From an uncultured Clostridia bacterium (GTDB lineage: Bacteria > Bacillota > Clostridia > Lachnospirales > Cellulosilyticaceae): DNA of 46,726 bases. A program made the translations under genes and the position numbers. Each line of letters opens with the position of its first letter. Position 1 is the stretch's first letter. Where the stretch lies: contig CAKZUB010000094.1 in NCBI GenBank assembly GCA_937921505.1, positions 1 to 46,726 of the forward strand, written 5' to 3'. This document shows, in pieces, positions 15,142-24,322 of the stretch. Under the pieces are notes generated by a model. It saw nothing but the letters and a program-made list of their open reading frames with translations. It ran no database searches and had not been told where the DNA came from.

Positions 15142-16602
15142 ATGATAACAGGAGAATTACGTAGTAAAGTTGATAGAATTTGGGAGATATTCTGGACTGG
15201 TGGTATAGCTAATCCATTAGAGGTAATTGAGCAATTTACTTATCTTTTATTTATAAAGCAATTAGATGATGTAGAGTCGACAAAGGAAACAGAAGCAAGC
15301 TTTTTGGGTATCCCTTATACAGGCATGTTCCCAGAAGATTGTCAAAACTATAGATGGAGTAAATTTAAGAACTTAGGTTCAGCCGAAGAAATGTATCAGA
15401 TCGTATTAAGTGGCGTATTTCCTTTCATAAAAAGCTTACATCAAGATGGTGATTCTGCTTATGCGAAATATATGAGTGATGCGATTTTTAAGATTCCAAC
15501 GCCTGCTATGTTATCTAAAATCGTAGATGGTATTGATGCACTTGACTTATCCGAGGCAGACAGTAAAGGTGATTTATACGAGTATCTTTTGAACAAGGTA
15601 TCTACAAGCGGCACAAATGGACAATTTAGAACGCCTAGACATATCATTCGGATGATGGTAGCGTTAATGAAACCAACTCCTAGCGATGTAATAGTAGACC
15701 CGGCAATGGGCTCAGCCGGTTTTTTAGTAGAAGCACAAGCTTATTTACGTGAAAATCATGCGGACTTATTCCTTAATGTGGGATTAAGAGAGCATTTTAA
15801 TAATAATATGTTCACAGGATTTGACATGGATAGAACGATGCTACGTATTGGGGCAATGAATATGATCTTACATGGCGTTGATAACCCAAATATCTCTTAT
15901 CAAGATAGTTTATCAGAAGTTAATACTGATAGAGAAAAGTACACATTAGTATTAGCAAATCCACCCTTTAAAGGCAGTCTTGATTATGATGGGGTAGCAG
16001 CTGATTTATTAAAGGTAACTAAAACTAAAAAAACAGAATTACTATTCTTAGCATTATTTCTAAGAACTTTGAAAATAGGTGGTAGAGCAGCAGTTATCGT
16101 ACCAGATGGAGTAATGTTTGGTAGTAGTAAGGCCCATAAGGAGATTCGCAAAGAAATCATTGATAATAATAGATTAGAAGGAATCATTTCTATGCCAAGT
16201 GGCGTATTCAAACCTTACGCAGGAGTTTCCACAGCGATTTTACTGTTCACAAAGACCGGCAGTGGTGGAACCGACAAAGTCTGATTCTATGATATGAAAG
16301 CTGATGGCTATAGCTTAGATGATAAGAGACAACCAATAGAGGTAAATGATATTGCTGATATAATAGAGCGCTATAACAACAGAGAAAACGAGATTAATAG
16401 AACACGTAAAGACCAAAGCTTTTTAGTATCAGTAGAAGATATCATAAGTAATGATTACGACTTATCGATTAACAAATATAAAGAGGTAGAATATGAGGAA
16501 GTAGTATATAGTCATCCAACAGTTATCATGGAAAGAATTAATAGGTTAGAAGAAGAAATCCAACAAGGGTTAGTAGAACTTGGGAAGATGTTGGAGGGAT
16601 AA
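15142..16602 (+). pseudogene. hsdM: Type I restriction-modification methylase, interrupted by TGA
   Basis: N6-adenine methyltransferase subunit of a type I system. Reading through one TGA at 16282-16284 gives 486 residues, the usual size. The N-terminal helical domain (WTGGIANPLEVIEQFTYLL) is followed by the methylase with DPAMGSAGFL (SAM site) and NPPF near residue 272. The stop replaces codon 381 in the pattern DKV-stop-FYDM, where HsdM proteins usually have VWFYD, so a single TGG to TGA change is the likely cause. The frame then continues intact to 16602. The start is at 15142 because GAGGA lies 5 bases upstream, inside the alternative start at 15130. TGA is a true stop elsewhere here, so recoding is unlikely. 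Confidence 0.88.
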
Positions 16603-16606
16603 GATC

Positions 16607-17785
16607 ATGAAAGTATTTGAGCTAAATGATATTTGTGATGTAAGAGATGGAACTCATGACTCACCAAGTTATGTTTCCGAGGGTTATCCATTAATTACTT
16701 CTAAGAATATAATTAATGGAAAAATAGATATTTCACATGTTAATTATATAACAGAAGCAGACTATTTAAGAATTAATCAACGCTCTAAAGTAGATAATGG
16801 GGATATACTAATGCCTATGATTGGAACTATAGGCAGACCAATTGTAGTTAATAAAGAATTTGATTTTGCAATAAAAAATGTAGCATTAATAAAGTTTTAT
16901 GAAGATAGTAAAGTTCTTTCAAGCTATATTAAATATATTTTGGATAGTTCCTTATTTAAAAACTATATTGAAAAAGAAAATCGAGGTGGTACACAGAAAT
17001 TCTTATCACTTGGAAATATCCGAAAATTTCAATTATTAGTACCGGGACTAGACATTCAATACAAAATCGTCCAAACCCTCGATACAGCCCAATCACTCAT
17101 AGATAAGCGAAAAGAACAAATTGAGGCATGTGATGAGTTGATTAAATCCTAATTTATCGAGCTGTTTGGAGATATTGTTTCAAACTCAAATGGATGGGAT
17201 AAAGATATTTTGGATAACCATTTAGAGGTAATAGGAGGCTTTGCTTTCAAAAGTGAAATGTTTGTTGATTCGGGTATTCCGGTTCTCAAAATTGGAAATA
17301 TAAATTCTGGATATTTTAAACCAACTAATCTAATATTTTGGAATAAGGATGATAAATTATCAAGATATGAAATTAATCCAGGAGACTTAGTTATTTCGCT
17401 TACAGGGACTGTAGGAAAGGACGATTATGGTAATGTATGTATTATGGGAGACGGGTATCCGAAGTATTATTTAAATCAACGTAATGCTAAATTAGATTTA
17501 AAGAACACCCTAAATAAACATTACCTGACATATGCATTGAAGGTGCCAGATATTAAGAAAAAGCTAACTGGTATCAGTCGTGGTGTTCGACAAGCTAATA
17601 TTTCAAATAAAGATATTCAAAATCTAGAACTACCGATACCGCCTATAGACCTTCAACGTCAGTTTTCCACCTTCGTCCAACAAGTCGACAAATTGAAATT
17701 TGAAATGCAACAAAGCCTCATAGAACTAGAAAATAGCTTTAACTCACTCATGCAAAGGGCGTTTAAAGGAGAATTATTTATTTAG
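16607..17785 (+). pseudogene. hsdS: Type I specificity subunit, interrupted by TAA
   Basis: Two target-recognition domains (TRD1 about residues 1-150, TRD2 about 200-350), each followed by a conserved helical spacer. Total 392 residues if the TAA at 17150-17152 is read through. The stop lies in the central conserved spacer, in KS-stop-FIELFGD. The second cassette at 19888 has KSQFIEMFGD, with CAA at the same place, so a C to T change made the stop. A good GGAGGG site precedes the start, 4 bp after hsdM. The second half ends FKGELFI. The truncated product would hold only TRD1. Confidence 0.88.
17678..17702 (+). repeat. 25-bp exact direct repeat in hsdS (copy 1)
   Basis: An identical 25-bp run occurs at 20422-20446 in the second hsdS cassette, encoding QQVDKLKF in both. 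With the shared stretch at 17151/19898 (about 2.75 kb apart) it bounds the segment carrying the recombinase and the DUF3990 pair. Both copies are in the same direction. Confidence 0.9.
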
Positions 17786-17891
17786 AGAGCTTATTGAAAT
17801 TTAATCTTGTAGTATATGAATCAATTAATATGTTAATTCTTAAAAAAGTATAAAAAATACTTAAAAAGTAGAATTAAAGGAGTATTAATTT

Positions 17892-18884
17892 ATGGTAAAT
17901 CAAGTGAAAAATGAAATTGAGCAACAGATGGGGATGGTATTAAACAATGAGCAAATGGGTTTGTTACAAAAGGTTCTTGAAAATGTATTTTTAGGAAAAG
18001 AAATAAGAAGTTTGAAAAAGCTTGAAATAAGCAATACCAATTCTAATAAGGAATTACTACAATTATTTTTAGAGGCTAAGCGAGTAGAAGGATGTTCAGA
18101 AAAATCCATAGGATATTATAGAACAACTTTAGAAACTATGTTTCAAAAGATGGATAAGTCTGTCAAACAAATAGAAACAGAAGATTTAAGAGCATATCTT
18201 TCTGTGTATCAACAAAATAGCAAAGCAAGTAAGGTAACTATAGATAATATTCGAAGAATTTTATCGAGCTTCTTCTCTTGGCTTGAAGATGAAAATTATA
18301 TTTTAAAAAGTCCCGCCAGGCGTATTCATAAAATTCGTACTGGGTATACAGTTAAAGAAACTTATACAGATGAAGAGCTGGAAATGATGCGTGACCATTG
18401 TGATACAATAAGAGATTTAGCAATAATAGATATTCTAGCCTCTACAGGTATGCGCGTAGGGGAATTAACTAAGTTAAATATAGAAGATGTAGACTTTGTA
18501 AAAAGAGAATGTATTGTTTTAGGGAAAGGAGATAAAGAACGAAAAGTTTATTTTGATGCAAAAACTAAGATACATTTAAAAAGATACTTAGACGATCGCA
18601 CAGATTATAATGAGGCATTATTTGTTACTTTAAATCAGCCTTATAAACGGCTAAAAATTAGTGGTGTAGAAATTAGATTAAGAGCGCTAGGCAGAAAATT
18701 AAATATTGCTAAGGTATATCCACATAAGTTTCGTCGAACATTAGCAACAAGAGCCATTGATAAGGGAATGCCAATAGAACAAGTTCAAGTATTATTGGGA
18801 CATACAAAGATTGATACAACATTGCAATATGCTATGGTTAGCCAAAATAATGTGAAGTTAGCTCATCAGAAGTTCATTAGTTAA
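17892..18884 (+). CDS. Tyrosine recombinase (XerC/D-like)
   Basis: 330 residues. The N-terminal SAM-like core-binding domain (about 45-150) and catalytic domain (about 160-330) show the full active site: Arg188 (GMRVGEL), a beta-strand Lys (GKGDKERK), His278 and Arg281 (PHKFRRT), His304 (LLGHTKIDTT) and Tyr313 nucleophile (LQYAM). AAAGGAG precedes the start. It lies between an hsdS gene and a partial second hsdS, a place where such enzymes shuffle target-recognition domains in phase-variable type I systems. Here the two hsdS pieces are in direct, not inverted, order, so recombination would delete rather than invert. The enzyme itself looks intact. Confidence 0.9.
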   Translation: MVNQVKNEIEQQMGMVLNNEQMGLLQKVLENVFLGKEIRSLKKLEISNTNSNKELLQLFLEAKRVEGCSEKSIGYYRTTLETMFQKMDKSVKQIETEDLRAYLSVYQQNSKASKVTIDNIRRILSSFFSWLEDENYILKSPARRIHKIRTGYTVKETYTDEELEMMRDHCDTIRDLAIIDILASTGMRVGELTKLNIEDVDFVKRECIVLGKGDKERKVYFDAKTKIHLKRYLDDRTDYNEALFVTLNQPYKRLKISGVEIRLRALGRKLNIAKVYPHKFRRTLATRAIDKGMPIEQVQVLLGHTKIDTTLQYAMVSQNNVKLAHQKFIS

Positions 18885-18955
18885 GTCTACTATTAGGTGA
18901 AATATTCTCATAAAAAGTATATTGGGTAATTCTAAGGATGAAGGGGGAATAAGAA

Positions 18956-19420
18956 ATGTCAAAAATGGTAGTATATCATGGTAGTTATACAATGGTTAAG
19001 GAACCATATGTAAAATCTGGACAGTACACCAAAGATTTTGGCAATGGATTTTATTGTACAATTATCAAAGAACAGGCTGAGAGATGGGCGAAGCGTTATA
19101 ATACGCCGATAATAAATATTTACGAGCTACAAATAAATAACTCCTTAAGGATAATGGAATTTAAAGAAATGACAGAAGAGTGGCTAGACTTTATAGTAGA
19201 CTGTAGACATGGAAAAGAACATACTTATGATATTGTTATTGGTGCTATGGCAAATGACCAGATTTATAATTTTATATCTGATTACGTCGATGGAATTATT
19301 ACCAAAGAACAGTTTTGGATTATGGCAAAATTTAAATATCCAACGCATCAAATAAATTTTTGTACAGATGAAGCAATTAAATGTTTGAAATATCGTGACT
19401 ATCAGGAGGTAATTAGGTGA
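18956..19420 (+). CDS. DUF3990 protein (ADP-ribosyltransferase-like; putative toxin)
   Basis: 154 residues. It shows VVYHGSYTMVKEP near the start and KDFGNGFYCTIIKEQAERWAKRY, the H-G-S and G-F-Y-x-T pattern of DUF3990, which is placed in the ADP-ribosyltransferase clan. The next gene overlaps it by 3 bases (GTG start at 19417 inside GTGA), so the two are translated together, as is common for toxin-antitoxin pairs. AAGGGGG lies before its own start. The toxin role is an inference from family and gene arrangement, not from any known assay. Confidence 0.7.
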   Translation: MSKMVVYHGSYTMVKEPYVKSGQYTKDFGNGFYCTIIKEQAERWAKRYNTPIINIYELQINNSLRIMEFKEMTEEWLDFIVDCRHGKEHTYDIVIGAMANDQIYNFISDYVDGIITKEQFWIMAKFKYPTHQINFCTDEAIKCLKYRDYQEVIR

Positions 19421-19875
19421 TAGGAAGAGAAGATAAGAAAATGAATGACTTATTTTTCGTATGTAGTTTAATTGACTATATTGCCAGAAGGACAAACAAT
19501 AGACGTAGTTTCGTTGCACATAAACTTGGTAAAGAAAAAATTGAGAGAATATATGATTTGGCAGATATCTATCACAGCTACAATATAGAACAGGTTGCAG
19601 AAGAGTTTATTGAAGAAGTTAAAATTTCGGAAGGAACTTTTGATAATGTAAAGCAATGCAACTATGCAATCCCCACACATTGGGATATAGGTAAAGTGTA
19701 CAAACGGCTAATTAGTGGAGTTGCTAATACAAAAAATATTGAAGTAATTGAAGCTTTGTTTGAAGTTTATAATTCTTTCATTTGTGATTTAATTGATGAC
19801 TATAATGGGAGCTTTTATTTTGAAAATCCACAGTTTATATTGGAAACTTATTTAGCAGGAAAGATTGAGGATTAA
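19417..19875 (+). CDS. Partner of the DUF3990 protein (putative antitoxin)
   Basis: 152 residues. It begins at GTG 19417, chosen because AGGAGG lies 7 bases upstream; an ATG at 19441 (MNDLFFVCSLID) is a weaker option. The N-terminal part is helical (CSLIDYIARRTNNRRSFVAHKLG). The middle has HWDIGKVYKRLI, and the C-terminal part is acidic (ICDLIDDYNGSFYFENP). Genes of this kind often follow DUF3990 genes, and the overlap shows coupling. The role as an antitoxin is inferred. It ends just before the second hsdS cassette. Confidence 0.6.
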   Translation: MIGREDKKMNDLFFVCSLIDYIARRTNNRRSFVAHKLGKEKIERIYDLADIYHSYNIEQVAEEFIEEVKISEGTFDNVKQCNYAIPTHWDIGKVYKRLISGVANTKNIEVIEALFEVYNSFICDLIDDYNGSFYFENPQFILETYLAGKIED

Positions 19876-19887
19876 ATGTAAGTTTAA

Positions 19888-20535
19888 TTCAAATCCCAAT
19901 TTATCGAGATGTTTGGTGACCCGGTTATAAATCCTATGGGATGGACTGAAGGGACAATTCGTGACATTGTTACAGAGGTGAAGTATGGAACAAGTAAACC
20001 TGCTCAGGAAGGGGGACGATATACTTATCTCAGAATGAATAATATTACTTATGATGGTCAATTGAATTTATCGAGCTTAAAGTATATTGACATTGAGGAT
20101 AATGAGATTAAAAAGTATATTGTAAGTAAAGGGGATGTTCTATTTAATAGAACTAATAGTAAAGAATTAGTAGGTAAAACCTGTGTATTTAATCTTGATA
20201 CGCCTATGGTTATAGCAGGATATATTATACGAGTTAGAACAAATGAGTTAGCTTTACCAGATTATTTATCAGCAGTACTCAATTCAAAATATGGGAAAGA
20301 AACCCTTGCTGGAATGTGCAAAGCCATTGTAGGACAAGCAAATATTAATGCTCAGGAGTTACAAGATATCAAAATATTTATTCCACCAATTGAATTACAA
20401 AAAGAATATGTTAAATTCGTTCAACAAGTCGACAAATTGAAATTTGTATTGCAAAAGAGTTTGTTAGAAATGTGAGATAACTTTAATGCACTTATGCAGA
20501 AAGCATTCAAAGGAGAGTTGTTACCAGAGGATTAA
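19888..20535 (+). pseudogene. hsdS: Silent half hsdS cassette
   Basis: It has no start codon or ribosome site and an in-frame TAA just upstream (19885). Homology to hsdS begins sharply at KSQFIEMFGD in the central spacer and runs through one target-recognition domain to the C-terminal end FKGELLPED. The domain differs in sequence from TRD2 of the first hsdS (for example GWTEGTIRDIVTEV, KYGTSKPA), so it would give a new specificity if joined to a front half. A TGA at 20473-20475 breaks it near the end. It looks like a donor cassette for switching specificity, now decaying. Confidence 0.8.
20422..20446 (+). repeat. 25-bp exact direct repeat in hsdS cassette (copy 2)
   Basis: Identical to 17678-17702, same direction; see there. 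The flanking bases differ at many positions, so the exact run stands out. Confidence 0.9.
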
Positions 20536-20577
20536 TCAGTAATAGGGGGATCAGACAGGGATAAGGGGAGTATAAAC

Positions 20578-23500
20578 ATGTGTGCCAATTTTGATTTTTT
20601 AAAAGAGAATAAGCAGTATAGTTCTTTTTCTGAGCAAGCGATAGAAGCAGAAAAGAGTCTTTTAATCTCTTCAGCGACTTGTGCCATTCTGAGCAGAAGA
20701 GCATTGGAGCTTGCTGTGAGATGGGTATATTCATTTGATAATGCCTTGGTATTACCCTATCAAGATAATATATCGAGTTTAATTCATGAAACAACATTTA
20801 AAGAAATCTTAGAACCTAGTTTGTTTCCGATGCTGAAATATGCTATTCACCTAGGCAACGTGGCTGTGCATACCAATAACGTAATAAAGAGAGATGATGC
20901 AGTATTATCACTTAGAAATTTATTTGAGTTTTGCAAATGGATTGACTATTGTTATTCCGTTAATTATACAGAGGGAGTATTTAATGAGTCCTTGCTTGAA
21001 AAGAGTGAGGAGCAAAGGAAACGCCCTGAGGAACTCAAAGACTTATATGAGCAGTTAAGTGCCAAGGATAGAAAACTAGAAGAAATCCGTAAGGAAAAAG
21101 AAGAACTTAGGGAACAATTAAGTAAAGCCAGGCTTACAAATAAAGATGCCAGAAACTTTCAGGTGGATCGGGCAACAGAAGTTCAAACGCGTAAGAAGTA
21201 CATAGATTTAGAATTACAAGAAGCAGGATGGAGGATAGGTTCAGACTGTCTTGAGGAAGTTGAAGTAGTGGGTATGCCAAACTCAACAGGTTTAGGCTAT
21301 GTAGATTATGTTTTATATGGTAATGATGGCAAACCACTTGCTGTTGTAGAAGCTAAGAAAACGAGTGTTGACCCATTGGTCGGAAGCCAGCAGGCAAAAT
21401 TGTATGCAGATTGTTTACAAAATCAATATATTCAAAGGCCGCTTATCTTTACCACCAATGGGTTCGAAGTTTTCTATACAGATGATTCCCTGGGCTATGC
21501 AAGAAGACCTGTAAGTGGGGTGTTTACAAAGGATGAGCTTCAGCTTGCAGTAGACAGACGTAAGCAACTAAAACCAATGGTCAATTTAGTCATCAATGAC
21601 AATATAACCGATAGACCCTACCAGAAAGAAGCAGTTACAGCAGTATGTGAGTCTATAGCAAGTAAGCATAGAAAGATGCTCATTGTTCAGGCAACAGGAA
21701 GTGGTAAGACAAGAGTAGCAATTTCTATTGTGGATATACTTAGTCGACATAATTATGTGAAGAATATTCTGTTTTTAGCAGATAGAAAAGCATTGGTGAA
21801 GCAGGCTAAGAAAAACTTTATAAATTTATTACCAAACCTAACCTGTTGTAATCTGCTCGAGGGTAAGGAGAGCCCAGAGCAGTCACGTATGATCTTTTCA
21901 ACTTATGCAACGATAATGAATGCCATAGATGAAACGAAAAATGAATTTGGTAATAAGTTATTCACTCCTGCACATTTTGATTTGATTATTGTAGATGAGA
22001 GTCATAGAAGTATTTATAAGAAGTATCAGGATATCTTTACTTATTTTGATGCCAACTTGCTTGGACTTACCGCAACACCAAAAAATGAAATAGATAAGAA
22101 TACTTATAGTATCTTTGACTTAGAAAGGGGTGTGCCTACTTTTGTCTATGAATTAGATGAGGCAGTAAAAGAAGGGTACTTAGTTAACTACTCCACAATA
22201 GAGGTAAAAACTAAAATCATGGAAGAAGGCATTCATTATAATGATTTAACAGAAGAAGAAAAAGATGCTTTTGATGAGACATTTGAAGATGATGAAACCG
22301 TAGTAGATACAGTATCAAGTAGCGCAGTGAATGAATGGCTTTTTAATCATGATACCATTGATGGTGTTCTAAAATCTCTTATGGAGAGGGGCCTTAAGGT
22401 AGAGGGTGGTGATAAGCTAGGAAAGACCATCATATTTGCAAAAAATACCAATCATGCTAAGGCTATTGTAGAAAGATTTAATAAGAGATATCCAGAGTAT
22501 GGAGGAGATTTCATAAAACAAGTTGATTATAGTATTAAGTATGTTGATTCATTAATTGATGATTTTAGTACTAAAGAAAAGATGCCACAGATCGCTGTAA
22601 GTGTGGATATGCTTGATACAGGCATTGATATTCCAGAACTATTAAATCTAGTATTTTTTAAGAAAGTTAGGTCTTATAGTAAGTTTTGGCAAATGATTGG
22701 TAGAGGGACAAGATTATGTAAGGATTTACTTGGAGTAGGACACGATAAAGAAAGATTCCTTATTTTTGACTTCTGTAACAACTTTGAATTCTTTAGGGCA
22801 GATACACATGGGGCAGAGACTGGTATTCAGGAGTCAATAACCGAAAAAATCTATAACTCAAAGGTTATGATAGTAAGAGAATTGCAGGAGGCTAAATACC
22901 AAAGTGATGATAAGTATGTAGCGTATCGCAGTTATTTAGTAGATGAGCTTATCAGTGGGGTAACATCACTTAATACAGGTAGCTTTCGCGTAAAGAATCA
23001 TTTGAGATTTGTAGAAAGATATAAGGATAAGACTATCTGGAGCAATCTTGAAACAGTAAAAGTATCGGAAATAAAAGAACATATTTCTCCTTTGTTAGTT
23101 CCACTAGAAGACAATGAGCTAGCAAGAAGGTTTGATCTTCTTGTCTATACAGTAGATTTGGCTGTACTTCAAAGTAAAGACGCTACAAAAGCCGTAAATG
23201 GTATTATGGGATCCGCAGAGGAATTATCTGCGTTGTATAATATTCCACAAGTTAAGGCGCAGAAGTATACAATCGAAAAGGTATTATCGAAAGAATTCTG
23301 GCATTCTGTAAATATATTAGAACTTGATTCTGTACGAGAAGCGCTTAGGGATTTGATTCAGTTTATAGAGAAGTCAAATCAGAAAATATATTACACAGAT
23401 TTTCAAGATGAAATTTTAATGGTTACCGAAGGAACTTCCCTATATCATAAAAATAATTTGGAAAACTATAGGAAAAAAGTAGAGTTCTATCTAAAAGAGC

Positions 23501-23928
23501 ACCAAGATCATTTAGCAGTTTACAAAATAAGAAATAATAAGAAGATAACAAAAGGGGACTTAAGGGATCTTGAGCATATTCTCTGGAAAGAGCTTGGAAC
23601 TAAGACGGATTATGAAAAAGAGTATGGAGATACGCCTATCGGCAAGCTTATTCGCAAAATAGTAGGGGTAGATAGAGACGCAGTGAATGAGGCATTTAGT
23701 GAATTCTTATCTGAAGAAAAACTAAGTAGTAATCAGATAAAATTTATCCGTCTGATTATTGATTATATAGTGGCAAATGGAAATGTAGATGACAATGCTC
23801 TTTTTATGCAGGAACCATTTAGAAGTATAGGAAGTATTACTACATTATTTAAAAATGATATGAGCACCGCAAAACAAATTCTGGATGTTGTTGAAAAAAT
23901 AAGAAAAAATTCCGAAGAGACTGCTTAA
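20578..23928 (+). CDS. hsdR: Type I restriction enzyme, motor/nuclease subunit
   Basis: 1116 residues, intact. The N-terminal DUF4145-like helical region (about 10-130) is followed by a coiled coil (about 140-190). The PD-ExK-type nuclease has YVDYVLYGNDG and VVEAKK at about 240-260. The SF2 helicase has ATGSGKT at about 371-377, VDESHRS at about 471, GLTATP and QMIGRGTRL, and a long C-terminal region follows. ATP-dependent translocation and cleavage need HsdM and HsdS, both of which carry nonsense codons here, so this enzyme is probably not functional for now. The start follows AAGGGGAG. A structured repeat (E2) follows the stop by about 30 bp. Confidence 0.93.
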   Translation: MCANFDFLKENKQYSSFSEQAIEAEKSLLISSATCAILSRRALELAVRWVYSFDNALVLPYQDNISSLIHETTFKEILEPSLFPMLKYAIHLGNVAVHTNNVIKRDDAVLSLRNLFEFCKWIDYCYSVNYTEGVFNESLLEKSEEQRKRPEELKDLYEQLSAKDRKLEEIRKEKEELREQLSKARLTNKDARNFQVDRATEVQTRKKYIDLELQEAGWRIGSDCLEEVEVVGMPNSTGLGYVDYVLYGNDGKPLAVVEAKKTSVDPLVGSQQAKLYADCLQNQYIQRPLIFTTNGFEVFYTDDSLGYARRPVSGVFTKDELQLAVDRRKQLKPMVNLVINDNITDRPYQKEAVTAVCESIASKHRKMLIVQATGSGKTRVAISIVDILSRHNYVKNILFLADRKALVKQAKKNFINLLPNLTCCNLLEGKESPEQSRMIFSTYATIMNAIDETKNEFGNKLFTPAHFDLIIVDESHRSIYKKYQDIFTYFDANLLGLTATPKNEIDKNTYSIFDLERGVPTFVYELDEAVKEGYLVNYSTIEVKTKIMEEGIHYNDLTEEEKDAFDETFEDDETVVDTVSSSAVNEWLFNHDTIDGVLKSLMERGLKVEGGDKLGKTIIFAKNTNHAKAIVERFNKRYPEYGGDFIKQVDYSIKYVDSLIDDFSTKEKMPQIAVSVDMLDTGIDIPELLNLVFFKKVRSYSKFWQMIGRGTRLCKDLLGVGHDKERFLIFDFCNNFEFFRADTHGAETGIQESITEKIYNSKVMIVRELQEAKYQSDDKYVAYRSYLVDELISGVTSLNTGSFRVKNHLRFVERYKDKTIWSNLETVKVSEIKEHISPLLVPLEDNELARRFDLLVYTVDLAVLQSKDATKAVNGIMGSAEELSALYNIPQVKAQKYTIEKVLSKEFWHSVNILELDSVREALRDLIQFIEKSNQKIYYTDFQDEILMVTEGTSLYHKNNLENYRKKVEFYLKEHQDHLAVYKIRNNKKITKGDLRDLEHILWKELGTKTDYEKEYGDTPIGKLIRKIVGVDRDAVNEAFSEFLSEEKLSSNQIKFIRLIIDYIVANGNVDDNALFMQEPFRSIGSITTLFKNDMSTAKQILDVVEKIRKNSEETA

Positions 23929-24322
23929 TGCTGGACATATAATCATAACTTATCTATGAATAGCCAAGGGGGGAGGATAGTATCTTTAGACGCGACTTGG
24001 AAGCGTGCGACGGAGCGGAGAAAGATAGCTATCCTCCCCCCTTGGCGGACGTGAAGCAAACCCTTCATCATACAAAAATCCTAATACTTCTTGAATCGAT
24101 CACAACCATGATGACCTTATCCATCTAATAATTATTCTATAAAGAAATAATATTTAATCATAACAGTTAATAATTATTCAGTGTATTTCAGGAAATTATG
24201 AGTGATATATAGGATAGATATAAATATTATGCTATAATTAATGGGTATGTTATAAAAAGAGATCCATAAATGATAAAGCTAAATAAAATTATTTTAATAT
24301 ATATTTGAAGGAGGAATAAGCA
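23929..24322. other. Intergenic region hsdR to hydratase
   Basis: It holds structured repeat E2 (23959-24063, minus). After about 24070 it is AT-rich with no gene seen; TATAAT near 24232 is a possible -10 for the hydratase, without a clear -35. GAAGGAGG precedes the next gene. Confidence 0.55.
23959..24063 (-). repeat. Long-stem structured repeat, copy E2 (inverted)
   Basis: On the minus strand it starts GGGTTT and has ACGTCCGC. Its long stem pairs 23963-23980 with 24029-24046, then 23981-23987 with 24021-24027 past a 1-base bulge. The loop holds CGCACG and TCCAAGTCG, and the unit ends GCTATT. Its order of parts is the same as E1, but the stem differs in paired positions: E1 has TTAT/ATAA where E2 has GAG/CTC. 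Confidence 0.8.

Noticed and set aside
16282..16284. TGA read as tryptophan (alternative code)
   Set aside because: TGA ends several genes here in normal overlapping arrangements, and a TAA also interrupts the neighbouring hsdS.
19909..20475. A complete hsdS gene starting at ATG 19909
   Set aside because: The ATG is an internal Met of the FIEMFGD motif with no ribosome site; homology begins upstream and only one target domain is present.
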